Below are positions 40,901 through 48,800 of a DNA stretch of 58,823 nucleotides, piece after piece (the stretch's first letter is position 1; every line of letters starts with the position of its first letter). This stretch comes from Xenorhabdus vietnamensis (GTDB lineage: Bacteria; Pseudomonadota; Gammaproteobacteria; Enterobacterales; Enterobacteriaceae): contig NZ_MUBJ01000004.1 in NCBI RefSeq assembly GCF_002127535.1, positions 1 through 58,823 on the forward strand, in the 5' to 3' direction. Position numbers and translations under genes: made by a program. The notes beneath the pieces were generated by a model. That model made no database searches. It saw nothing but the letters and a program-made list of their open reading frames with translations, and was not told the DNA's origin.

Positions 40901-42820
40901 TGGCTGTTTTGCCACGCTATCCCGGTTATTTTGATCATCCAGCAGCCAGACCGGCGTGTCCTGTATTGGCAAGCGTGCTTGTAAATGGTGTTGAGTCAGC
41001 AATAACACCGGCTTGCTGTCTGATAGCTGATAGGCCAGCCGTTCGGCGGGATATTCCGGATCAAGGGGAATATAGCCGGCACCCGCTTTCAGGATACCGT
41101 ACATGCCAATGATCATATCCGGGCTGCGCTCAGCACAGATTGCGATGCGGTCATCGGGGCATACGCCGGAAGCGATCAGGTGATGAGCCAACTGATTGGC
41201 ATGGCGGTTCAGTTCCGCATAACTCAGCTGGCTATCGCCAAACACTAACGCGGTGGCATCAGGTGTCTGTTCTGCTTGTTGCTCGAATAGCTGATGAATC
41301 AGCATCTCTTGCGGATAGGCCAGTGCCGTATCGTTGAAATCCACCAACAATTGATGACGTTGTTGTGGTTGCAGCAGTGGTAAATCTTCCACTCGCAGAG
41401 AATCATCCTCAACCATTGCAGCCAGAAGGGTTTGCAGGTAACTGGCGATACGTTCAACGCTGGCATGGTCAAATAAATCACTGGAATATTCCAAATCCCC
41501 CACTAAGCCATTTTCAGTATCATTCATGGAGAGGGACAAATCGAAATGAGAGCTGTCTTCGGTCAGATTGATTTCACTGATAGTCGCATCCGGCAACTCT
41601 ATACTTTGCTGTCCCGGCGTATTATCTACTGACATCATGACCTGAAAAATCGGGCTATGGCTGAGACTGCGCGGTGGTTTCAGCGCTTCAACCAACTGTT
41701 CGAATGGTAGATCCTGATGTGCGTAAGCTTTCAGTGCATGAGCTTTAATCCTAGCCAGCAAAGTACTGACCGTTGGATTGTCGTCCAACTGTACCCGTAG
41801 AGCCAGTGTGTTGACAAAAAATCCAATCAGCGACTCTAATTCGCGGTATTGCCGATTGGCTACCGGTGTGCCTATCACCAAGTCCTTCTGCCCGCTGAGG
41901 CGTGAAAGCAGGGTGGCCCATCCTGCCATCAGGGTCATAAACAATGTTGTCCCGTGGCGTTGGCTGAGGTGTCTTAATCCTGCACTCAACTCCAATGGCA
42001 GGGCGATATCAACGCGTCCTCCTGTGTAACTTTGTTTCTCTGGGCGTGGCCTGTCAGTTGGCAGTTCCAAAAGTACGGGAGCACTCTGTAATGCATCACG
42101 CCAGAAATTTACTTGTTTTTCCAGCACTTCTCCCTGTAACCATTGTCTTTGCCACAGCGCATAGTCAGCATACTGGAGTGTCAGGGCAGGCAGAGGGTCA
42201 TCCTGACCTTGGCTGAATGCATGATAAAGCGAGGAAAGTTCATGCATCAGAATATTGAGAGACCAGCCATCAGAAATAATATGATGCTGAGTTAACAGCA
42301 GGATATGTTCATTTTTTGCCACCCGCAGCAGACGGCCCCTGATCAGGGGGCCTTGTGCAAAATTAAATGGTTGACTGGTTTCACGCTGCGCTGTTTCTTC
42401 AATAACGATCTGTTGCTCTTCCGCAGGTAAGTGACTGAGATCTTCTATTGCCAGAGAGAAGCCGCTATCTGGCTCGCCGATGATTTGCTGGGCCTGGCCT
42501 TCTACCATCTGGATGGTTGTACGCAGAATTTCATGACGAGCGACAATTCTGTCCAGTGCTATTTGCAGGGCATCCAGATTCAGATAGCCTTGCAGGCGCA
42601 ACCCCCCCGGAATGTGGTATGCCGTTTGTGCTGCCGGATCTAACTGCGCCAAGAACCACAATCGTTGCTGTGCCCAAGACAGGGGGAGAGTCTGCTGGTC
42701 TGCGCTTCTCGGTGCAATTTGCCTTTTTTCCCCGGCCTGACTATTTTTGATGCGTTCATTAATTTTTTTCTGGAGTACCGCTTGTCTTAATTCAAGCAGG
42801 CTTAGTTCTTTGTTACTCAT
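31961..42820 (-). CDS. paxC: non-ribosomal peptide synthetase PaxC, modules 5-7 plus thioesterase
   Basis: A 3619-residue NRPS: C-A-T, dualC/E-A-T, dualC/E-A-T-TE. Module 5: C motif HHIISDG at 179-185, A motif YTSGSTG near 660, T motif GGHSL near 1060. Module 6: dual signature HHLLETEGD near 1168 and HHLVCDH near 1295, A near 1770, T near 2165. Module 7: HHLLEEKGD near 2270, HHLVCDH near 2393, A near 2873, T near 3277. The thioesterase (about 3335-3615) has GWSVGG with Ser3427, likely Asp3454 and His3593; it should release the chain as a macrocycle. Specificity codes read by eye: DTSDIGSVIK, DTSDIGSVTK and DTSDIGSVIK, with an acidic residue in the pocket, consistent with Lys. The T-TE linker carries a 12-bp tandem repeat. 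The GGAGAT ribosome site lies in the last codons of paxB, four bases away. Confidence 0.93.
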   Translation of the reverse strand: MSNKELSLLELRQAVLQKKINERIKNSQAGEKRQIAPRSADQQTLPLSWAQQRLWFLAQLDPAAQTAYHIPGGLRLQGYLNLDALQIALDRIVARHEILRTTIQMVEGQAQQIIGEPDSGFSLAIEDLSHLPAEEQQIVIEETAQRETSQPFNFAQGPLIRGRLLRVAKNEHILLLTQHHIISDGWSLNILMHELSSLYHAFSQGQDDPLPALTLQYADYALWQRQWLQGEVLEKQVNFWRDALQSAPVLLELPTDRPRPEKQSYTGGRVDIALPLELSAGLRHLSQRHGTTLFMTLMAGWATLLSRLSGQKDLVIGTPVANRQYRELESLIGFFVNTLALRVQLDDNPTVSTLLARIKAHALKAYAHQDLPFEQLVEALKPPRSLSHSPIFQVMMSVDNTPGQQSIELPDATISEINLTEDSSHFDLSLSMNDTENGLVGDLEYSSDLFDHASVERIASYLQTLLAAMVEDDSLRVEDLPLLQPQQRHQLLVDFNDTALAYPQEMLIHQLFEQQAEQTPDATALVFGDSQLSYAELNRHANQLAHHLIASGVCPDDRIAICAERSPDMIIGMYGILKAGAGYIPLDPEYPAERLAYQLSDSKPVLLLTQHHLQARLPIQDTPVWLLDDQNNRDSVAKQPEHNPDASQLGLEPHHLAYIIYTSGSTGMPKGVMLEHRNVVNFIHAQHQTSEPELGDRILQFATVAFDTSVSDIFPTLASGATLVLRPPHVRIPDMTFVTFLREQKITIMDMPTAFWHHWVQEMMAGRSGFSPYLHTIIVGGEKAEYRHLMNWLSSPETQSCRWINSYGPTEATVIATTLELDNKNPLHFEGIIPIGYPLPNTRIYILDTHGQPVPVGVSGEIHIGGAGVARGYLERSDLTAEKFVVDPFSEHAGARMYKTGDLGRWLPNGMIEYLGRNDFQVKIRGFRIELGEIETQLAACEGVSDVVVIAREEGLGDKRLVAYLIPQTGVTLSPAELRKQLSSRLMDHMLPSAFVILDAFPMSANGKLDRKALPAPDHSAIVSREYEAPQGETEQILAEIWQSLLNLEQIGRQDNFFELGGHSLLVVNLIEQLRPHGLSLDVSAVFSAPTLAAMSALIHHNSDQATTIQEVPPNLIKEDSSVITPDMLPLVELTQNQIDQIVSHVTGGVSNVQDIYPLGPLQEGILFHHLLETEGDLYLDNHLMIFDSRTRLDSFLQALQQVIDRHDILRSAVYWKELLKPVQVVSRHAPLPITELTLSAESTDESTTETPEAQLRRLTDPRSIRMDITKAPLLSAQIAKEPSCDKWLLSLQYHHLVCDHISLDMIFGEIQALLLGESENLPTPLPYRNFIAQIRNVPLEVHQNYFRALLGDVEEPTLPFGLLDVQGSNLNEIVENVFTLDSKLAHNLRNCARQLGMSSAALFHVAWAQVLARCSGRDDVVFGTVLLGRLQGGVGASEVLGMFINTLPIRVKLQARTVKQAVQETYQQLSALLEHEQAPLAVAQRCSGIQAPLPLFNSLLNFRHSPRDDEQTASTAWEGVDELESEERSNYPLSLDVDDFDDGFSLTAQCSQQINPARINAYMNTVLEGLVAALRQAPERAIESIDILSLTERTQLLETFNNTAVDYPQDALIHQLFEQQVERTPDAIALIFGENQLSYAELNQQANQLAHQLIASGVRPDDRVAICVDRSLDMIIGMYGILKAGAGYVPLDPEYPVERLTYQLSDSKPALLLTQQHLQGLLPTHDLPIWLMDDETHQNNVAKQPVHNPDTHQLGLEPHHLAYIIYTSGSTGMPKGVMLEHRNVASFIHAQHQISEPKLGEHILQFATVAFDTSVSDIFPTLASGATLVLRPAHIRVPNAEFIDFLNLHKITIIDVPTAFWHQWIQEMKADRMGFSPYLNTVIVGGEKAESRHLVSWQSLPETQRCRWINSYGPTETTVTATNLILSDNTYPITDTIPIGHPHANTQIYILDKSGQLAPIGVSGEIHIGGNGVARGYLNRPDLTAERFVPDPFSKKADARLYKSGDLGRWLPDGNIEYLGRNDFQVKIRGFRIELGEIEAQLAACEGVKDVVVIAREEKTGDKRLIAYVIPQTGITLKPADLREQLSSSLMEYMLPSAFVMLDAFPLSANGKLDRKALPAPDRSATVSRGYEAPQGETEQKLAAVWQSILELEQVGRHDNFFELGGHSLLVVSLIEQLRQQGLSIDVSAVFSAPTLAAMSARLNQDSDQDADPLAIPPNLIHEDSQNITPDMLPLVELTQTQIDQIVARVPGGVANIQDIYPLGPLQEGILYHHLLEEKGDTYLENILMNFDSRTRLDSFLQALQQVINRHDIQRSAFHWQELPAPVQVVHRHAPLPIIEVTLSAGESAETQLQRLTDPDSIRLDITKAPLLAAHIAKDPESGLWWLGLLHHHLVCDHLSLEIIFSEVQTLILGEEDSLPAPLPYRNFIAQIRKVPIEVHKAYFQQLLGDVEEPTLPFALLDVQGNNRDEYDEHDKIVENIFTLDDELAQQIRDCARQQGISSAVLFHVAWAQVLAQCCGRDDVVFGTVLLGRLQGGMGASQVLGMFINTLPVRIQLQGRTVEQAIQETYQRLSELLDHEQTPLAIAQRCSSVQASLPLFNSLLNFRHSPRDEEQSDSPAWEGIQELESEERSNYPLSLDVDDFDDGFELTAQCSQKVDPVRINAYVNAALKGIVAALQHAPEQPIQSIDILPLAERRQLLEDFNETEMDYQQDMLIHQLFEQQAERTPDATALVFDDTQLSYAELNRHANQLAHQLIAAGVRPDDRIAICADRSLDMIIGMYGILKAGAGYVPLDPEYPVDRLAYQLSDSKPVLLLTQQHLQARLPIQGVNVWLLDEEIHRDSVAKQPVHNPDASQTGLQPHHLAYIIYTSGSTGQPKGVMLEHRNVVNFIHAQRKTSEPQPGDRILQFATVAFDTSVSDIFPTLASGATLVLRPAHIRVPDEEFVDLLNEQKITIMDMPTAFWHQWVQEMMMERSGFGQYLHTVIVGGEKAELRHLLSWQSMPETQSCRWINSYGPTETTVIVTTLTLDKASTPDNKQSWDITDNIPIGRPLPNTRIYILDTLGQPVPLGVGGEIHIGGAGVARGYLNRPDLTAEKFVSDPFSRQPDARMYKTGDLGRWLPNGMIEYLGRNDFQVKIRGFRVELGEIEAQLATCENVSDAVVIAREGESGDKRLVAYVIPQSDVTLTPSQLREYLSTRLMENMLPSAFVILDAFPLSANGKLDRKALPAPDESAIITQGYEAPIGEMENTVAKVWQECLSIGRVGRHDHFFELGGHSLLTLQIVARLRQVLDIDVAMRDFLAYPTISEFVAFIQSDNTLTQQTNLVTIRKDNRKDNRKKDHKGNHKDSAKPALFLVHPVGGNIDYAYDLAPHINDKEIPIYGLVANIVPEEEDTPINLKDRAKGYVECIRQAQIQGPYCFAGWSVGGSIAYEMACQMIAEGEAVRFVGLLDSHASYEDTFTQADKEAGFVFDETILFVENIPENLPDNLQKAIDELVLKRDFKALLILAQENNLLPNGITPENVRQHLLLYHNISVAANYHVPSVCPANVNITLFRATEQETDTANSVSLGWHKVIPQAQLTIIDIKGTHLSIMQQPDIQFVGKALLNEITSKKDA
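32771..32830 (-). repeat. five 12-bp tandem repeats in the PaxC T-TE linker
   Basis: Five adjoining 12-base units (GTCTTTATGATT, ACCTTTGTGATC, CTTTTTACGATT, GTCTTTGCGATT, ATCTTTGCGAAT on the plus strand) encode a basic K-D-N-R / K-D-H-K-type linker just before the thioesterase. In frame, so copy number changes would alter linker length without breaking the protein. Confidence 0.85.
39931..41419. repeat. long near-identical repeat, copy in paxC module 5
   Basis: This 1.49-kb stretch of the paxC first adenylation domain matches 46721-48209 in paxB base for base without gaps, at a constant offset of 6790. Comparing the two by eye I count about 40 single-base differences (roughly 97% identity). 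The other adenylation domains are clearly more diverged, so recent gene conversion or duplication is the natural explanation. Confidence 0.85.
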
Positions 42821-42824
42821 TTAA

Positions 42825-45800
42825 TTAATTATCTCCATTTAACAGGGCACGCAGTTCATCTTCAGACAAGTTCTCCAATTCTTTTTGCAGCGATTCGATA
42901 TCTTCTTGTGCGAAAAAGGTTTCGATTTGTCTTGACGCGATAAGCTCAGCGAGCTCAGAAAGTTCTGGATGGGCAAATATGTCTTGGATAGACACTTCAA
43001 GATGGAATTCATCACGCAATCTTGCCATTAACTGGATGATTGATAAGGAGTTTCCACCCAAATCAAAGAAGCTGTCATGGCGTCCTATTTGTTCCAACCC
43101 CAACAAACCCTGTAGGATAGTGGCGATCTGCTGTTCGATTTCACCCTGAGGTGCTTCGTATTCACGGCTGGCGATAGCTGATCGATCCGGTGCTGGTAGT
43201 GCTTTGCGATCTAATTTGCCACTTCCGGTCAATGGGAAAGATTCCAGCATGACAAACGCGCTGGGCACCATATAGCTGGCCAGATGGGTGTTCAGTTGTT
43301 CACGCAGGCTATTGGCATCTGGCGTGAAACCGGATTGCGGTATGACATATGCCACCAGACGTTTGTCACCGGTTTCTTCTTCACGGGCGATGACCACAGC
43401 ATCCCTGACGCTCTCACAGGCTGCCAGTTGTGCCTCAATTTCTCCCAACTCAATACGGAAACCGCGTATCTTGACCTGAAAATCGTTGCGTCCCAGATAT
43501 TCGATATTACCATCTGGCAGCCAGCGTCCCAGATCGCCCGTTTTGTACATACGGGCTCCTGTTTGGTCGCTGAATGGGTCAGAAATAAATTTCTCCACTG
43601 TCATCTCTGGCTTGTTCAGATAACCCCGTGCGACGCCCAAACCACCGATGTGAATTTCACCACTGACACCAACAGGGGCAGGCTGACCAAGGGTATCCAG
43701 AATATAAATCCGGATATTGGGCAACGGGCGACCAATCGGAATGTTGTCATTGGTATACGGAACTTGCCTGTCATCTATCGTCAATGTGGTGACAATGACA
43801 GTGGTCTCAGTCGGGCCATAGGAGTTGATCCAGCGGCAGGAATGAGTGTCAGGGCTGGAGAGCCAGCTCATTAAATGGCGATGTTCTGCTTTCTCACCAC
43901 CGACAATGATGGTGTGCAGGTAAGGGCTGAAACCACTGCGGCCTGCCATCATCTCCTGTACCCAGTGATGCCAGAAGGCGGTCGGCATATCCATGATGGT
44001 AATCTTCTGCTCGCGCAAGAAGGTGACAAAAGTCGCGTCCGGTACTCTGACATGAGGCGGGCGTAGAACCAGTGTGGCACCCGATGCAAGGGTCGGGAAA
44101 ATATCCGATACTGAGGTGTCAAATGCCACGGTTGCAAATTGCAGGATGCGATCACCCAATTTAGGTTCGCTGGTCTGGTGCTGGGCATGGATAAAGTTCA
44201 CCACATTGCGGTGTTCCAGCATGACCCCTTTGGGTTGTCCGGTTGAGCCGGAAGTGTAGATGATATAGGCCAGATGGTGTGGCTGGAGACCCATTTGGCT
44301 GGAATCAGGGTTATGATTGGGCTGTTTTGCCACATTAGTGCGGTGAATTTCGTCATCCAGCAACCAGACCGGCATGTCCTGTGTTGGCAAAAGCCCTTGT
44401 AAGTGTTTCTGCGTCAGCAATAGTGCTGGTTGGCTGTCCGATAGCTGATAAGCCAGACGTTCAGTCGGGTATTCAGGATCGAGCGGAATATAACCCGCAC
44501 CGGCCTTGAGGATACCGTACATGCCAATGATCATATCCAGACTGCGGTCAACGCAAATTGCCACACGATCATCAGGACGCACGCCGGATGCAATTAACTG
44601 ATAAGCCAGTTGGTTGGCCTGTTGGTTCAGTTCGGCATAACTCAATTGGTTTTCACCAAAGATCAGCGCGGTGGCATCAGGCGTTCGTTCCACTTGCTGT
44701 TCAAGCAATTGATGGATCAAGAGATCCTGCGGAATTTCGACGGCGGTATCGTTAAAGGTTTCCAGTAATTGAGTTCGCTCTTCTGGAGACAGAATATCGA
44801 GCAACTCAATTTTTTGTTCCGGTGCATGTTGCAAGGCAGTGACAATTCCTTTCAAAGCCATGTCCATATAGGCATTTATGCGTGCCGGATTAATCTGCTG
44901 ATTGCATTGTGCAGTGAGTGCAAATCCATCGTCAAAATCATCCACATCCAGCGACAATGGATAGTTACTGCGTTCTTCACCACTGAGTATCTGCATGCCT
45001 TCCCAAGCCTGCGATTCAGATTGTGACTCATCATAAGGACTGTGGCGGAAGTTCAGCAGACTGTTAAACAACGGCAATGGTGCCTGAATTCCACTGCAAC
45101 GCTGGGCAACGGCCAGCGATGCCTGCTCGTGATCGAGTAATTCACTGAGTTTCTGGTGGGTTTGCTGTACAGCCTCCTTAACGGTGCGATCCTGTAATCG
45201 AACGCGAATAGGCAGGGTATTGATAAACATACCGAGCACTTCTGAAGCGCCGACGCCACCCTGTAAACGTCCCAGAAGAACCGTACCAAATACCACGTCA
45301 TCCCGTCCGCTGCATCGCGCCAATACTTGTGCCCATGCAACATGGAACAGTACTGCGGAACTCATGCCCAATTGACGGGCACAATTACGCAGATTGTAGG
45401 CGAGCTCGCTGTCCAGCGTGACAGTATTTTCTACTATTCTGTGAATGTTTTGTTCATTAATATCTTTTTCATTAATACCTTTTGCATTAACGTCTTTTTC
45501 GTTGAGATTACTTTCATTGAAATTGCTGCCTTGTACATCAAGTAACCCAAAGGGCAGGGTCGGCTCTTCGACATCCCCAAGCTGTTCGCGGAAATAAGTT
45601 TGATGAACTTCCAACGGCACGCTGCGGGTTTGGGCGATGAAATTACGGTAAGGCAGAGGCGTTGGCAGACTGTCGTTTTCTCCTAATATCAATGCCTGAA
45701 TTTCATTGAAGATCATGCCCAAGGAAATGTGGTCGCAAACTAAATGATGGTGCAGCAAGGAGAGCAGCCATTGTCCAGACTCAGGATCTTGAGCAATATG

Positions 45801-48800
45801 TGCCGCCAGAAGCGGGGCTTTAGTGATCTCCATCCGTACCGTACGAGGATCAGTGAGACGACGCAATTGTGTTTCTGCATTCTCTTCTGCTGACAGTGTG
45901 AGTTCAATAATCGGCAATGGCGCATGACGATAAACGACCTGGACAGGTTCTGGCAGTTCTTGCCAGTACACAGCACTGCGCAGGATATCGTGCCGGTCAA
46001 TTACTTGTTGAAGTACGTGGAGGAAAGTATCCAAACGAGTCCGGCTGTCAAATGCCATGAGCTGACTGTCCAGATAAATATCACCTTCTGTTTCCAGCAG
46101 ATGATGGAACAGGATCCCCGCCTGTAATGGCCCCAGAGGATAGATATCCTGAATATTGGCAACCCCTTCAGGTACGAGGTTGACAATCTGGTCGATCTGG
46201 TTTTGGGTCAACTCCACCAGTGGCAGCATGTCTGGCGTAATAATCTGGCTTTCTTCGTGGATCAGGTTCGGCGGAATAATCAGTTCGGTAACACCTTGAG
46301 CGGTATTCTGATTTAAACGCGCGCTCATGGCCGCTAAGGTTGGTGCGGAGAAGACAGTGCTGACATCAAGGAATAGGTTATGTTGGCGCAATTCCTCGAT
46401 CAGATTGACCACCAACAATGAATGCCCACCCAGTTCAAAGAAATTGTCCTGACGTCCCACTTGTTCCAGACCCAGCAGGGATTGCCAGACTGCCGCCAGT
46501 TTTTGCTCGGTTTCTCCTTGTGGTGCTTCATACTCGCGGCTGACAATGGCTGAATGATCAGGCGCCGGCAGCGCTTTGCGATCCAGTTTGCCGTTGGCGG
46601 ACATCGGGAAAGCATCCAAAATAACAAACGCACTGGGCAACATGTGTTCCATCAAGCTGGTGCTCAGTTGCTCACGCAGACGGGCAGGATTCAGTGTGAT
46701 GCCTGATTGTGGAATGAGGTAAGCGACCAGCCGCTTGTCACCCAGGCCTTCTTCACGGGCAATCACCACGACGTCGCTGACGCCTTCGCAGGCAGCCAAT
46801 TGTGTCTCAATTTCTCCCAGCTCAATGCGGAAACCGCGTATCTTGACCTGAAAATCGTTGCGTCCCAGATATTCAATCATGCCATTGGGCAACCAACGTC
46901 CCAGATCACCGGTTTTGTACATACGGGCGCCTGCGTGTTCGCTGAACGGATCAACAACAAATTTCTCTGCCGTCAAATCAGATCGATCCAGATACCCACG
47001 GGCAACGCCTGCGCCACCAATATGGATCTCGCCACTGACCCCGACAGGAACGGGCTGACCGTGAGTATCCAGAATATAAATTCGGGTATTGGGCAGCGGG
47101 TAACCAATCGGGATGATGCCTTCGAGGTGCAAGGCGTTTTTGTTGTCCAGTTTCAGTGTTGTGGCAATCACGGTGGCTTCCGTCGGGCCATAGGAGTTAA
47201 TCCAGCGGCAGGATTGGGTTTCCGGACTGGACAGCCAATTCATTAAATGCCGGTATTCTGCTTTCTCGCCACCCACAATAATGGTGTGCAGGTAAGGGCT
47301 GAAACCACTGCGGCCGGCCATCATCTCCTGTACCCAGTGATGCCAGAAGGCGGTCGGCATATCCATGATGGTGATCTTCTGCTCGCGCAAGAAGGTGACA
47401 AATGTCATATCCGGAATTCTGACATGTGGCGGACGCAGAACCAGTGTGGCGCCGGATGCAAGGGTTGGAAAAATATCTGACACTGAGGTGTCAAATGCCA
47501 CGGTTGCAAATTGCAGGATGCGATCACCCAATTCAGGCTCGCTGGTCTGGTGCTGGGCATGGATAAAGTTCACCACATTGCGGTGTTCCAGCATCACGCC
47601 CTTAGGCATTCCGGTAGAGCCGGAAGTATAGATGATATAGGCCAGATGATGCGGTTCAAGACCCAATTGGCTGGCATCCGGATTATGCTCTGGCTGTTTT
47701 GCCACGCTATCCCGGTTATTTTGATCATCCAGCAGCCAGACCGGGGTGTCCTGTATTGGCAAGTGTGATTGTAAATGGTGTTGAGTCAGCAATAACACCG
47801 GCTTGCTGTCTGATAGCTGATAGGCCAGCCGTTCGGCGGGATATTCCGGATCAAGGGGAATATAGCCGGCACCCGCTTTCAGGATGCCATACATACCAAT
47901 GATCATATCCGGGCTGCGCTCAGCACAGATTGCGATGCGGTCATCGGGGCATACGCCGGAAGCGATCAGGTGATGGGCCAACTGATTGGCATGGCGGTTC
48001 AGTTCCGCATAACTCAGCTGGCTATCGCCAAACACTAACGCGGTGGCATCAGGTGTCTGTTCTGCTTGTTGCTCGAATAGCTGATGAATCAGCATCTCTT
48101 GCGGATAGGCCAGTGCCGTATCGTTGAAATCTACCAACAATTGATGACGTTGTTGTGGTTGCAATAGCGGCAAATCTTCCACTCGCAGAGAATCATCCTC
48201 AACCATTGCTGTCAGCAGAGTTTGCAGATAGCTTGCAAGCCGTTCAATGCTTTCACGATCAAACAGATCACTGGCATATTCCAATTCACCAGCTAAACCG
48301 TTATCGGTATCGTTCATGGAAAGTGACAGATCGAAATGAGTGCTTCTTCGGGTTGATGGCAGTTCATCCAGCACTAAATCGGATAACTCAAGAGATTGTT
48401 GTATTGGTGTGTTATCCAGCGCGAGCATGACCTGAAATATTGGGCTGTGACTCAGGCTACGCGGTGGTTGCAGCGCTTCAACCAACTGTTCAAATGGCAA
48501 ATCCTGATGCACGTAGGCTTCCAGTGCATGGGTTTTTATTTGCGTCAATAACGAGCTAACTGTAGGGTTATCCTCCAGTTTAACTCTGAGCGCTAACGTA
48601 TTGGCGAAAAAGCCGATCAACGGTTCCAGTTCGCTGTGCTGTCGGTTAGCGACAGGCGTTCCAATGACGATATCTTGTTGACCACTGATGCGGGCAAGCA
48701 AGACTGACCAAGCAGCCAGTAAGGTCATGAATAGTGTGGAGCTGTGGCGTTGGCTCAATGTTTTTAAGCCATCACTTAATTCAGGTGAGAGGGTAAATGC

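Noticed and set aside
45454-45528. CRISPR array
   Set aside because: The short 15-bp repeats here and the 12-bp repeats at 32771-32830 are contiguous, without spacers, and in frame within paxB and paxC.
34900-46200. Stand-alone epimerization domains
   Set aside because: The HHLVCDH domains are followed directly by A domains and retain condensation-type later motifs (GMFINTLP); the HHLLxxxGD signature fits dual C/E domains instead.
40010-47246. Long plus-strand frames of 148-196 codons antisense to paxB and paxC that look like a repeated protein family (for example 40010-40456, 43284-43874, 46707-47246)
   Set aside because: They recur only because the adenylation domains beneath them recur; their similarity tracks the NRPS reading frame and they lack ribosome sites.
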